Shown in pieces: positions 18,231 through 28,058 of a stretch of 64,000 bases of DNA. The notes under the pieces were generated by a model. It made no database searches. It was not told where the DNA came from and saw only the letters and a program-made list of their open reading frames with translations. The translations under genes were made by a program, and so were the position numbers. The DNA is from Bacteroidales bacterium UBA5536 (lineage in GTDB: Bacteria > Bacteroidota > Bacteroidia > Bacteroidales > F082), in contig DINQ01000008.1 of assembly GCA_002426795.1 (NCBI GenBank), positions 124,001-188,000 on the forward strand, given 5' to 3'. Every line of letters begins with the position of its first letter. Position 1 is the first letter of the stretch.

Positions 18231-18630
18231 GCAAATAAAAAGATTTGGTGTGTCACTCGAAGAAGAGATGCTGCATTCGTTGGATAAGCTGGTTACCGAC
18301 AAGCAGTTTCCGAATCGTTCTCAGGCTATCAGACACCTGATAAAAAGCAATCTTATTTCTGAAAAAATAGACCAAAACAAAATTCTGGCCGGAGCTATTG
18401 TGATTGTTTACGATCATCATAAACGAGATGTAAACAACAAATTACTTAACGTTCAGCACGATTTCCACGAATTAATATTAAGCTCTCAGCACGTTCATCT
18501 GGCACACGATCTATGCCTCGAAACAATTGCTGTTAAAGGCAAAGCCCAGCAATTAGCCAGCTTATCAGATAGAATTATCAGTATCAAAGGTATCAAGCAT
18601 GGTAAACTTGTCATGACTGATATTGAATAA
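18229..18630 (+). CDS. nikR: Nickel-responsive regulator NikR
   Basis: The 133-residue protein has an N-terminal ribbon-helix-helix domain (IKRFGVSLEEEMLHSLDKLV, SQAIRHLI) and a C-terminal ACT-like metal domain. The square-planar nickel ligands correspond to His77, His88, His90 and Cys96 (HVHLAHDLC). NikR is a tetramer that binds DNA when nickel is present and represses uptake genes. It is followed by a TonB receptor and a complete ABC importer, the probable regulated operon. Confidence 0.93.
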   Translation: MQIKRFGVSLEEEMLHSLDKLVTDKQFPNRSQAIRHLIKSNLISEKIDQNKILAGAIVIVYDHHKRDVNNKLLNVQHDFHELILSSQHVHLAHDLCLETIAVKGKAQQLASLSDRIISIKGIKHGKLVMTDIE

Positions 18631-18647
18631 AAAAATTTCCAATATCG

Positions 18648-18677
18648 GTAACACGATTTTGAAATCCGTAACACTCC
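18648..18677 (+). promoter_or_regulatory. Operator-like direct repeats upstream of the TonB receptor gene
   Basis: GTAACACGAT at 18648 and GTAACACTCC at 18668, again 20 bases apart, lie between nikR and the receptor gene. They match the pair before nikR. A canonical TAnnTTTG element is not obvious between here and the ATG at 18727. Confidence 0.6.
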
Positions 18678-18726
18678 ATGGAAATAAAACCAAATTATTA
18701 TCAATAAAAACCTGGATTATAGTATT

Positions 18727-20766
18727 ATGCGAATTAAATCTTATTTATTGTTTCTGGGCATAATGGCGCCGGCCTTTACATTTGGACAAATATCCAAAGA
18801 CACTACTGATTTAAATGAAGTGATAGTAACGGCATCCAAAACACTGCAATCAGCCGGAAATGTAACACAAAAAATTGATGTTATCCGATCTTCTGAGTTA
18901 GAAAATCTTATCACTGGAAATCGCAATCTTGCCGAGGCTATTCAATATCTGCCGGGGAATGCAGTTAGTGTTCTTTCGCGCAACGACGCGAACTGGGGAA
19001 CTTATGGCGGTCTGGGGCCCAAGTACAGCACATATATGCTGCAGGGATTGCCCATCGATGCCTTTGTAGATCCGATGGCGGTTGAATTATTGGCAGTTGA
19101 CAGAATCGAAGTTCAACGCGGCCCTGCCTCGGTTTTGTATACAAATTATTTATCACAGGATTTTGCTGGTAACCAATGTCCACTCACCGGCACGGTTAAT
19201 CTTGTGTTGAAAGAAAAAATTGACACAACCCGCACCATGATTGGATTGAGTGGAGGCAGCTACAATACTTTGAATGGGAATATTTACCATCAGAACCATT
19301 TTGGCAGGCTGCACATCATCGCTGGTGGATCTTATGAAAAATCAGACTACACAAATTACGGATCAGAAGGATCATGGCTCAATATGATTGATAATCCTCA
19401 ATATACAAAAGGCAAATTGTTTTTGGGCTTGAACTATTTTATGGATAAAGATGAACGACATAAAATTTCCGTTTTTGCCAATGGGACCATGCATAGAGGC
19501 GATGTTGGCAGGCCAAACAGGGGCTATGATCACCAGTATAAATTGATGAATTTCGCCTATTCTTTTAAGTTAAATGATGTTGCCACACTCAAGGCAAAAG
19601 TCGGCTACAGAAATTACGATAGAAGTTGGCAGGAAGACCATTATGGTAACCAAACCTTGGCATTGGATGAGCAACTGCAACTCGCTTCCGACAATGGTGT
19701 AAAACAATCCATTGTTCCTGCTGATTTTGTCTTTACGCTCAAACATCGTGAAAATAGTACTTTGACACTTGGCATTGATTACCAGACTGCGAAATATGAA
19801 ACCTGGGGTCAAACAGCTGGTTTAGTAAAGACAACAGCCAACTATGCATCAGCCCATCAAACAGGAATATACGCTCAGGAGGAGTTAAGGTTTGGAAGCC
19901 TGATTGTGCGGGGTGGCGCAAGATTTAATAGCATTGCTTATCATATAAACAAACTTGGAGGCGATGTGCCGGGCAACAATACGCAATCATGGAATAGCTT
20001 TCTTTGGAATGCCGGAATAAAATATGTTTCCAAAATTGGTTTAAATCCTTTTGTGAATATAGGTACAAGTTTTATGACCCCTGGGTTAAAATCAATTGGA
20101 GGAACCATAAACATTGAAGATTTTGGTGTTGCAGGTAAAAATGGCCAGTTACCCAATCCGGAACTGAAACCTGAATCCGGCTTAGGTATGGATGCAGGCT
20201 TCGATTTTCGGTTCAGTTCATTTGGCTCAGTAAGTGTCAGGGCTTTTCAAAGCGTTGTGGATGATGCAATTATTGACAATGTTGTTTCGCAAAATCCATC
20301 GCAAACTCAGTCAGTTAATGCAGGAAAAACTACCTCAAAAGGGCTTGAGCTTTCTATAAAATACAAGCTCAGTAAAAGGCTTGATATGTTTGCGAATTAC
20401 ACAGCGCTTGACACCAAAATCACCAACAAAATAGACACCATTCAGGACGGTGCGCGCATTCCTTTTGTTCCTGATAACGTAGCAAATTTGGGCCTTACGC
20501 TACACCTGCCTTATAGGGTGCAGGCAGCCGCTTATGTGCATTTTTCAGGTAAAATGTACGATAGCAGCAATAAAGCCGACCGGCAGGAATTTGATGCGCA
20601 TGAAATTGTTAGCATGCATTTTTCAAAGGATGTTCAATTGGGAAAAAATCGCAATTTGTCCCTTTTCCTGAATTTGTACAATATCACAAACAATAAATAC
20701 CTGATGCCCTGGCAATTTCAAGATCCGGGATTCTCTTTTATGGCTGGTGTAAATATTGACATATAG
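18727..20766 (+). CDS. TonB-dependent outer-membrane receptor, probable metal-chelate (nickel) uptake
   Basis: The 679-residue protein has a signal peptide (ending near TFGQ), a TonB box-like segment (DTTDLNEVIVTASK), a plug domain with VLSRNDANWGTYGGLGP and VDRIEVQRGPASVLY, and a 22-strand barrel ending with an aromatic-rich terminus (FMAGVNIDI). Such receptors pull chelated metals or vitamins across the outer membrane with TonB energy. Its place directly behind nikR suggests nickel or a nickel chelate; iron or cobalamin cannot be excluded from the protein alone. Confidence 0.88.
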   Translation: MRIKSYLLFLGIMAPAFTFGQISKDTTDLNEVIVTASKTLQSAGNVTQKIDVIRSSELENLITGNRNLAEAIQYLPGNAVSVLSRNDANWGTYGGLGPKYSTYMLQGLPIDAFVDPMAVELLAVDRIEVQRGPASVLYTNYLSQDFAGNQCPLTGTVNLVLKEKIDTTRTMIGLSGGSYNTLNGNIYHQNHFGRLHIIAGGSYEKSDYTNYGSEGSWLNMIDNPQYTKGKLFLGLNYFMDKDERHKISVFANGTMHRGDVGRPNRGYDHQYKLMNFAYSFKLNDVATLKAKVGYRNYDRSWQEDHYGNQTLALDEQLQLASDNGVKQSIVPADFVFTLKHRENSTLTLGIDYQTAKYETWGQTAGLVKTTANYASAHQTGIYAQEELRFGSLIVRGGARFNSIAYHINKLGGDVPGNNTQSWNSFLWNAGIKYVSKIGLNPFVNIGTSFMTPGLKSIGGTINIEDFGVAGKNGQLPNPELKPESGLGMDAGFDFRFSSFGSVSVRAFQSVVDDAIIDNVVSQNPSQTQSVNAGKTTSKGLELSIKYKLSKRLDMFANYTALDTKITNKIDTIQDGARIPFVPDNVANLGLTLHLPYRVQAAAYVHFSGKMYDSSNKADRQEFDAHEIVSMHFSKDVQLGKNRNLSLFLNLYNITNNKYLMPWQFQDPGFSFMAGVNIDI

Positions 20767-20772
20767 CAAAAT

Positions 20773-21834
20773 ATGCATTTTGGATTTATCACACGGATTA
20801 TAGCACAAATAAGAAAGGATCAATTGCTTTCCGTTTTATTATTAATCGTGTCATTATCATTTTACACCTGCGTAAACAGTCATAAAGCAAACATTTCCGA
20901 AAGTGAAGTCAGTTTTTCAGTGACTGATTTCAGGGGAAAAGCCTTGAAATTCAAAGAATCGCCTAAGCGAATTGTATGTCTGATCGAAAGTGCACTCTCA
21001 GGATTTTATATGTTGCATGCCGAAGATAGAATTATCGCTGTTTCATCCAGTGTTTACGATGATGCTGTATATAATGCTTACGCTAAACTGGACGATAGAA
21101 TAGAAAACAAATCACTACCTGCGCCAGGCAACTGGGATTTCGTCAGTAATGAGCATATCGTTGCCCTGAAACCTGATTTGGTGATTATGTGGGCATCGCA
21201 AACAGAATCCATCGATGCCATTGAATCAAAAGAGATTCCAGTTTATGCTGTCATGATCAAAAGCACAGCTGATATTTACAAGGAAATAAGCGATTTCGGC
21301 TTGCTGACAGCAAGCGAAAAAAGAGCCGATTCACTCATCCAATACACAAAAAGTGAATTGTTAAAAATGGCAGAGGCGGCTGAAAAAATCACAAAGGAAA
21401 AACAGAAAGTTTACTTTATGTGGGCACAGGGTCCGCTCGAAACAAGCGGTACGAATAGCACCGTAAACGAGCTTATTGAAATGGCGGGTGCTCAAAACGC
21501 TTGCACTTCAAGTGATGAGCACCTGGTTGTGAATCTTGAGAAAGTCATTGAGTGGAATCCAGATGTGATTGTCATGTGGTTCGATGCCAACAAAAATCCT
21601 GAAGATATCATGAATCTTTCGGGCTGGGGAACAATCAAAGCGGTGAAGGACAAACGGGTTTTTGAATTGCCGTCAGTTTTTATGTGCGACCTCTGGACGT
21701 TAAAGTTTCAATATGCTGCAAAATTACTCTCGGCATGGAGTTATCCGGAAGATCTTGCAAATATTGATCCCGAAATGGAAAAAGCTGTGATGCTAAACAA
21801 ACTTTATGGCAGGAAAGGGGAGGACATCGAGTGA
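20773..21834 (+). CDS. ABC transporter substrate-binding lipoprotein (BtuF/FepB-like)
   Basis: The 353-residue protein has a leader with lipobox SFYTC (Cys33) and a periplasmic-binding fold of the helical-backbone class: FKESPKRIVCLIESALSGFYML, KPDLVIMWA, EWNPDVIVMWF. It should deliver the chelate taken in by the receptor to the FecCD-type permease. It starts 7 bases after the receptor gene and overlaps the permease start by four bases (GTGA). Confidence 0.88.
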   Translation: MHFGFITRIIAQIRKDQLLSVLLLIVSLSFYTCVNSHKANISESEVSFSVTDFRGKALKFKESPKRIVCLIESALSGFYMLHAEDRIIAVSSSVYDDAVYNAYAKLDDRIENKSLPAPGNWDFVSNEHIVALKPDLVIMWASQTESIDAIESKEIPVYAVMIKSTADIYKEISDFGLLTASEKRADSLIQYTKSELLKMAEAAEKITKEKQKVYFMWAQGPLETSGTNSTVNELIEMAGAQNACTSSDEHLVVNLEKVIEWNPDVIVMWFDANKNPEDIMNLSGWGTIKAVKDKRVFELPSVFMCDLWTLKFQYAAKLLSAWSYPEDLANIDPEMEKAVMLNKLYGRKGEDIE

Positions 21835-22844
21835 AAAATACAAAACTACTTGCTATTGTGCTTTACAGTCTACCGATTCCGGTCATTCTTATGTCGCTTT
21901 TTACAGGACCTTCAGAAATGGCATCAACAAGTAGTATTTTCGCTTATTTCAAAGATTTTCTCATTTCAGGAACTGCCGGCAAGGCAATAGACTTTCAAAC
22001 TATACAAGCCATTCTGTTTGAGGTGCGTTTGCCCCGAATCCTGCTAGCTTTTTTGGTTGGTGGTGCCTTGTCCGTTTCGGGCAACAGCCTTCAAGCCATT
22101 TTCAGAAACCCGCTCGTTTCTCCCTATGTGCTTGGTTTGTCGTCAGGTGCTGCTTTTGGAGCTGCTCTGGCACTTGCCTGGGCCTTTATTCCTGTTCAGT
22201 TATCTGCCTTTTTGTTTGGTTTGCTGGCTGTTGCATTCAGCTATTTTGCTGCGCGCAAGCACAAAAGTTTATCAATTGTTTCCTTAATCCTTTCAGGTGT
22301 TATTGTTACCGGAATTTTCACTGCATTACTCACTGTCGTGCAGTTTTTATCAGATCCCTTTAAGTTGCAGTCTATTGTTCATTGGACAATGGGAAACTTG
22401 CACAATGCAAGCTGGAAATTATTCAATGCCTCAGCATTTCCTGTTCTGGCTGGTTTAATCATTCTTTTCATGATGCGCTGGCGATTAAATGTTCTTGCTT
22501 TGGGCGACGAAGAAGCCCTAACCTCAGGAATTAACCCGGTGCGAAACAAATTAATTGTTCTTGTCGCAGCCACACTCGCATCCTCGGCAGCTGTTTCTGT
22601 GGCAGGAATTATTGGGCTTTACGGATTGATTGTTCCACATATGGTGCGTATGATGGTTGGTCCCGACAACAGGCAAAGTACATTGTTGAATTTTTTATTT
22701 GGCGGAATGTTCCTGTTGATAATTGATGATTTCTCGCGAACAATTGCTGGCTTCGAAATACCTGTAGGTGTGATTACGATGCTGATTGGCGCACCATTTT
22801 TCCTGTATCTAATGAAAAAAACAAATATCGGATGGGAGCAGTAA
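21831..22844 (+). CDS. FecCD-family ABC transporter permease
   Basis: The 337-residue hydrophobic protein has about nine or ten spans and FecCD motifs: RLPRILLAFLVGGALSVSGN, FRNPLVSPYVLGLSSGAAFGA, and AGIIGLYGLIVPHMVRMMVG. It starts with GTG overlapping the previous stop. It forms the membrane channel for the metal chelate or vitamin importer. Confidence 0.92.
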   Translation: MKNTKLLAIVLYSLPIPVILMSLFTGPSEMASTSSIFAYFKDFLISGTAGKAIDFQTIQAILFEVRLPRILLAFLVGGALSVSGNSLQAIFRNPLVSPYVLGLSSGAAFGAALALAWAFIPVQLSAFLFGLLAVAFSYFAARKHKSLSIVSLILSGVIVTGIFTALLTVVQFLSDPFKLQSIVHWTMGNLHNASWKLFNASAFPVLAGLIILFMMRWRLNVLALGDEEALTSGINPVRNKLIVLVAATLASSAAVSVAGIIGLYGLIVPHMVRMMVGPDNRQSTLLNFLFGGMFLLIIDDFSRTIAGFEIPVGVITMLIGAPFFLYLMKKTNIGWEQ

Positions 22845-23626
22845 ATACCGCCGTATCCATTCAAAATCTCTCATTTTCATATGAGAAAAAGCTAGTGCTA
22901 CATGAAGCTTCAGCTGATATTGAAGCCTTCAGGCTGACTGTTATCCTTGGGAAAAACGGGAGCGGGAAATCAACTTTACTGCGAATCATTGCTGGTTTAT
23001 TACCATATAAACATGGCAATATCAATGTTGCTGGAACTGAGTTGAAACAAATGTCACTGCACCACCGTGCCAGGACTTTTGGCTTTTTAGGACAAAAACA
23101 CAAAGCTGTTTTTCCTTTCACTGTCGAACAGGTTGTTTTAACTGGCAGAGCTGGGTTCATCAATTTTGTTCCAGAAAAGAAAGATTATGAGCTTGCTGAT
23201 AAGGCTTTGCAAAAAGTGAACATACTTGAACTGAAAAACAGGATTTACACGGAGCTTTCAGGCGGGGAGCAGCAATTGGTTATGATTGCAAGGGTGTTGG
23301 CTCAGGAGCCCCAAATACTTCTGCTTGACGAACCAACTACGCATCTTGATTTCAATAACCAGATAACCTTCATGAAGTTACTCAAAGAATTCACCTTCAA
23401 TAAGCTAACCGTTATCGCTGTATTGCACGATCCAAATATGGCCTTTTTATATGGTGATGATTTTCTTTTTGTAAAGGAGGGTAAGCTGATAAGGCCTAAG
23501 GCAACTGTTAATCCCTGGGATACCGAATTCCTTCAATCTGTTTACGGACACAATTTACAAGCAATACCTCACGCAAACAGAGCATTGATAGTTCCAGACC
23601 TGCAACAAGAAATACAGCATGACTGA
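22832..23626 (+). CDS. ABC transporter ATP-binding protein (FecE/BtuD-like)
   Basis: The 264-residue ATPase shows Walker A GKNGSGKST (40-48), Q-loop, signature LSGGEQQLV, Walker B ILLLDEPTTHLD and the H-loop in VLHDPN. It powers the FecCD permease, whose gene it overlaps by 13 bases. The next gene overlaps its end by 8 bases, so the whole block is one operon. Confidence 0.93.
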   Translation: MGAVNTAVSIQNLSFSYEKKLVLHEASADIEAFRLTVILGKNGSGKSTLLRIIAGLLPYKHGNINVAGTELKQMSLHHRARTFGFLGQKHKAVFPFTVEQVVLTGRAGFINFVPEKKDYELADKALQKVNILELKNRIYTELSGGEQQLVMIARVLAQEPQILLLDEPTTHLDFNNQITFMKLLKEFTFNKLTVIAVLHDPNMAFLYGDDFLFVKEGKLIRPKATVNPWDTEFLQSVYGHNLQAIPHANRALIVPDLQQEIQHD

Positions 23627-24440
23627 TATCGATAGCATCGCGGCAGCCTACGACGCAGGCGTGAAAGAAGAATACAACCGTCTTGCGTCAAATCCACTAT
23701 TTGAGGCTGAATTTGAATTAATTACAGAGTTGATGCAGCGCTATATTGCTCCGGGTTCCGTTGTGATCGACGTTGGAGCAGGTCCTGGAAGGTATGCTGA
23801 ATTTTTGCTAAAAAGAAACTGCAAGGTTGGTGTGGTGGATGTTTCGCGAAAATCACTCGAAGCCTTTAATAAAAGGATCAAAGGAGTTTTTAAAAGAAAT
23901 ATCCTCTTCTCAGAAATTGCATGCGCTACCAATTTATCTTTTATTGACAGCAATACAGCTGATGCGGTATTGCTGATGGGACCTTTGTATCACCTTATAT
24001 ATTTCGGCGAACGTGCAAAAGCCATTTCAGAAGCTTTCAGGATTTTGAAAAAGGGAGGTATTCTCTTTGCTGTTTTCTTAAGTACCTACAATCATATTGC
24101 GCAATTTTATGAAGAAAACAGATTTTGTTGCTCCAATGATGCAGATATATTGATGAAGGATGTTGCAACAACAGTCAAATTTCAGGGTTACAATGTACCA
24201 CAGTACAAATGCTTACCTGAAATAGCTGTTCATTCAATAGAGCCACAAGGATTTAACACCATGCACATCCGCAATCTGGAAGGTATTGGCGTTAAATACA
24301 CTGAAAATGAAATGATAAAATATTTTTCCCCTGAAGGCAAGCGAAAACTACTCCTCAACTTACGCAGTACTTGCGAAAATCCTGAACTTATTGGCTATGC
24401 GAACCAATTTCTTTATGTTGGGAAGAAAAGCTTCAATTAA
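23619..24440 (+). CDS. SAM-dependent methyltransferase in the nikR-linked uptake operon
   Basis: The 273-residue protein has a class I methyltransferase fold: motif I VIDVGAGPGRYAEF (49-62), acidic strand-2 end (VGVVDVSRKSLEAF), and ADAVLLMGPLYHLI. It overlaps the transporter ATPase gene by 8 bases and is therefore translationally coupled to metal uptake. The substrate is unknown. Similar methyltransferases accompany FecCD operons in other anaerobes, where a role in metallophore or cofactor modification is possible but unproven. Confidence 0.8.
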   Translation: MTDIDSIAAAYDAGVKEEYNRLASNPLFEAEFELITELMQRYIAPGSVVIDVGAGPGRYAEFLLKRNCKVGVVDVSRKSLEAFNKRIKGVFKRNILFSEIACATNLSFIDSNTADAVLLMGPLYHLIYFGERAKAISEAFRILKKGGILFAVFLSTYNHIAQFYEENRFCCSNDADILMKDVATTVKFQGYNVPQYKCLPEIAVHSIEPQGFNTMHIRNLEGIGVKYTENEMIKYFSPEGKRKLLLNLRSTCENPELIGYANQFLYVGKKSFN

Positions 24441-24544
24441 AAAAGCGTCTTATTAACGCTTAAAACACACACATCGAATGTTGTTTTGTTAAAAGAATGG
24501 TAAATCGGCTTTTCATACATTTGTAGGCTCAACGAAACAATTTG

Positions 24545-27160
24545 ATGCGAAAAATATTTGCTTTCTTGCTGCTGTTTGTCTCTCTGATAGGTTATAGTCA
24601 TGCCCAGCAATCAACTTTGAATGGTGAAACCCGCTTATCGCTCAATATGCAATCAGCTGGTCCGCAAGCAGGGAGGAACAAACAGTTTGTCTTTTATACC
24701 ATCATTAACAGCCTTCCCGAAAAGGAAAGAAACATATCTATTATTTACCTGATTGATTATGAACTAATTGCAAAGAGTAGTGGTTATGGGACAACCATTC
24801 TTTCCATGGATTTCAACAAAATGTCAGTGGCAAATCCAGTCATTTATCGCGATATCGATGTGAGTCAATTTGTTTTTCCGGATGTGTTGAATGGCCAATT
24901 CAAACTAACAGATGCGAAGAATCAACTATGGAGCAAATCGTTTTCAATCAACAATCCGGTTGCAAACCAGGAAATTATCCTGGGTCAGATTGAATTACCC
25001 GCTAATTCTACGCAACTCCAAAATGTTACCATTGATCAATTTGATTTCTCCAATACGCTGGTTTTCAGACTTGAGTCAACGATAATGGAAATCAACCAAT
25101 ACCTGGCAACAACTAAGTTACTCGGTCAGATAGTACAACAATTTGAGCAAGAAGGTAACAAACAGGAAGATGATATCTTGGCACTTTTTGTAAACTGGGA
25201 CATTTCACGAAAGGCATTAAATAATGCCAAAGAGTTTTTGACCAGTGATTTTATTTCAACATACCATATTGATAATCAAATTTTTGAATCAAATTATAAT
25301 GCACTAAACCGAATCAACACGCGACTCGAAACATTGCTAGTCGCCAAAGCAAAGGAGTCAGGGGCAGTCGAAAATGCCAGATCTTTTCTTGCAAACCGAT
25401 ATCTGTCTTCGCTTGAACAATACCGCGAATTGTCCAAAATTGGTGACTTCAGAGATTCTGAAACAATATTAGCCATCGCCTCCATTCAGCCTGACCAGGA
25501 ATTAGCCAACAAGTTTGATTTGTTCGAGCCAGAAAACAAAAAAGGCCAACTAAGAAAGGAAATCTACTTTTTACTTACAGCCAAGGCTGACGAGTTAATC
25601 TTTAAAGGTGATTTTGCAACTGCCATTTCAATCCTCGAATCGCTGAATGATGGCTCGTTTTTCATGCTGAATCAGCAAGAGTTGGCGCTACTTGCAAACA
25701 AATTGCACAAAGCAAGTATCGGTCTGTTACAATCATATTTCCAAATCACCAGCAAATCACTGCAGGCCGGTAACGATGAAATGGCGGAGTCCTATTATAG
25801 AAAATCAAAAGACTTCTTCAAAAAAGGTTTTAACAGTATTCCTGACGATGACATTCGCCTCGAAGCTACGAGGTTGATTGCTGCTTTTGAAGACCGCGCA
25901 AACCGGCTCAAGCAATCTGGTGAAAATATTTTGGCCGTTCAAATGTTTGAAAATGCCTATCAGGCCTCCATATTGTTCGACAACAAATCGCTGGCATACC
26001 CCATCAACAATGCTATCGCCGACGCGCACAATATCTATTTCAACAGCCTGATAACAAAAGCAAAAAAAGCCTTGGCTGCGGGAAGTAAAAACGATGCGAT
26101 CCTTTATTACGACCAGGCGCTTTACTATGCATCAGCTCACCCGGGATTTATTGCTGATGAGTCGGCAGCCTACGCCCTCAGAAACAAATTGGGACAGCCG
26201 GTATTCAACGCTTCACTCGAAGCTGGAATTGAAGCAGCTGACAATGGTGACAATTCCACAGCTCTTGATGTTATCAAAGCAGCCAAAGCGCTGGCAATCA
26301 AACAGGGTCTTAGTCTTTCCAAAGACCTCGATTCACTTCAGGCTGTTATTGCGAAACCTATCATCATCAGGAAGTTAAGAGGTGCAAACAGCAAGGTCTG
26401 GGCCAATAAACTCGATGTTGCCTGGACGGTTTATAATGAAGCGAAAAATATGACTGAGCAGTATAAGCTACAAGCTGATGCAGATATTGCAGATGAATTC
26501 AGAAGACTCGACCAAAAGCTGATCGAGCGAATCTGCCTGAACACCAACCAAAGTTATAACGAGCTCATTCTTACCGCTGAAAGGTTTGGTCGGCAACAAA
26601 GGATCAATGAGCTTAGAAGTAGCCTGGATACAGCCCGCGTTTTACTCAACAGGAACCGTGGTTGTAATATTGATGACAGCAGATTGAAGGAACTTGAAAG
26701 TGAGTTTCAAAGTTCTTTTTCTTATCAGGAACATTATAACCAAGTACTTGATTTGATGTATACGCAAGGATTTGCATCTGCTATTAGCGCCTATGTAGCT
26801 CTTGATGAGCAGGTGAAGCAAATGAACCTGGATCAACAAGGGATTGAACATTTGTGTCTCATTGAATTTCTTCAGCAACAAGCCAATAGCAACCTGAGCG
26901 CCATTGCATTGGAATATTTTCTGAATGAGAACAAACTGGATCGTGCAAAAAGCGTTCTGCCCATTCTTCTCAATCAATTGCAGGATGGAAAATCAAACAG
27001 TGAACTTCTTGAACGCGCTGCACAACAATTTGGAATTGCTGATGCAAAAAGATCAAACACAGCCGATCCGGAACAACTGGCCATCAGCTATTTCAGTGGC
27101 GATAAAAAATATAAATCCTTTTTACGGGCCTACGTCAAAAGTTTTAAAAGTGCACTTTGA
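24545..27160 (+). CDS. Large secreted alpha-helical repeat protein, function unknown
   Basis: The 871-residue protein starts with a signal peptide (RKIFAFLLLFVSLIGYSHAQ). The N-terminal 180 residues are beta-rich; the remainder is helical with TPR-like spacing (for example GDFATAISILESL, AGSKNDAILYYDQALYYASAHP). ATG 24545 is used, since the frame opens one codon earlier with TTG. I do not recognise a named family. A periplasmic or outer-membrane-associated scaffold is the most that can be said. It stands alone between the metal operon and pepE. Confidence 0.7.
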   Translation: MRKIFAFLLLFVSLIGYSHAQQSTLNGETRLSLNMQSAGPQAGRNKQFVFYTIINSLPEKERNISIIYLIDYELIAKSSGYGTTILSMDFNKMSVANPVIYRDIDVSQFVFPDVLNGQFKLTDAKNQLWSKSFSINNPVANQEIILGQIELPANSTQLQNVTIDQFDFSNTLVFRLESTIMEINQYLATTKLLGQIVQQFEQEGNKQEDDILALFVNWDISRKALNNAKEFLTSDFISTYHIDNQIFESNYNALNRINTRLETLLVAKAKESGAVENARSFLANRYLSSLEQYRELSKIGDFRDSETILAIASIQPDQELANKFDLFEPENKKGQLRKEIYFLLTAKADELIFKGDFATAISILESLNDGSFFMLNQQELALLANKLHKASIGLLQSYFQITSKSLQAGNDEMAESYYRKSKDFFKKGFNSIPDDDIRLEATRLIAAFEDRANRLKQSGENILAVQMFENAYQASILFDNKSLAYPINNAIADAHNIYFNSLITKAKKALAAGSKNDAILYYDQALYYASAHPGFIADESAAYALRNKLGQPVFNASLEAGIEAADNGDNSTALDVIKAAKALAIKQGLSLSKDLDSLQAVIAKPIIIRKLRGANSKVWANKLDVAWTVYNEAKNMTEQYKLQADADIADEFRRLDQKLIERICLNTNQSYNELILTAERFGRQQRINELRSSLDTARVLLNRNRGCNIDDSRLKELESEFQSSFSYQEHYNQVLDLMYTQGFASAISAYVALDEQVKQMNLDQQGIEHLCLIEFLQQQANSNLSAIALEYFLNENKLDRAKSVLPILLNQLQDGKSNSELLERAAQQFGIADAKRSNTADPEQLAISYFSGDKKYKSFLRAYVKSFKSAL

Positions 27161-27278
27161 AGCAGTTTATTTGACGTTCGCTTGGGAATTTTGTTTAGTT
27201 TAGCATAGTGATTTGAAGATTCAAGATTGAATCAGAATCAATAAAAGTTCGTTTTTTCAGACAAATATTTGTATCATC

Positions 27279-28007
27279 ATGAAACTTTTACTTATCAGTA
27301 ACTCAACTAATTCAGGAGAAACTTACCTATCGTGGCCCAGACAGTTTATTGCTGAATTTTTAAAAAAACACAAAGTAAAAAGTGTACTATTTGTTCCTTA
27401 TGCAGGTGTCAACCTTTCTTCGGATGGATTGACAGCCTCATATGACGAGTACGAAAAAAAGGTGAAACATGTATTTGAACAACTTGGATTTGGGCTAAGC
27501 TCCATCCATCATCATGAAGATGCCATAGCTGCTGTTGAAAAAGCTGAGTGCGTTGTAGTAGGAGGGGGTAATACCTTTCATCTTGTCGGAAAGATGCAGG
27601 AAACTGGAATTATGGATGCTATTCAAAAGAAAGCTAAAAATAATATGCCTTTTATTGGGTGGAGTGCAGGAGCAAATATTGCCTGCCCGAGGCTTTGCAC
27701 AACCAATGATATGCCCATTTATCAGCCAGAAAGCTTCGATTGCATGGGCTTGGTTCCTTTTCAAATCAATCCGCACTATATTGAAGTAAATCCAGTGGGG
27801 CATGGAGGTGAAACCAGACAGCAAAGAATTGAAGAGTTTTTGGCAATCAACCGCGAGGTTACTGTTGTCGGACTGCGTGAGTCGAGTCTTTTAGAGATGG
27901 ATAAAGATAAACTGGTTCTAAAAGGTTCGAAAGACATGCGTATTTTCCGCTGTGGCCAAACGCCCAAAGAAATAGTAAGTGGAACTGATGTGAGCTTTCT
28001 GCTATAA
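27279..28007 (+). CDS. pepE: Dipeptidase E (peptidase S51)
   Basis: The 242-residue protein matches PepE: VVVGGGNTFHLV, the nucleophile elbow GWSAGANIACP (Ser129), and NPHYIEVNPVGHGGETRQQRI. It hydrolyses N-terminal Asp-X dipeptides in the cytoplasm, with a Ser-His-Glu type site. Length is normal. The following gene begins close behind. Confidence 0.93.
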   Translation: MKLLLISNSTNSGETYLSWPRQFIAEFLKKHKVKSVLFVPYAGVNLSSDGLTASYDEYEKKVKHVFEQLGFGLSSIHHHEDAIAAVEKAECVVVGGGNTFHLVGKMQETGIMDAIQKKAKNNMPFIGWSAGANIACPRLCTTNDMPIYQPESFDCMGLVPFQINPHYIEVNPVGHGGETRQQRIEEFLAINREVTVVGLRESSLLEMDKDKLVLKGSKDMRIFRCGQTPKEIVSGTDVSFLL

Positions 28008-28058
28008 TTGATGGCTTGTTTGGCTCGTTTTTTGTTGCCTGACAAGAAACGAAAAGTC

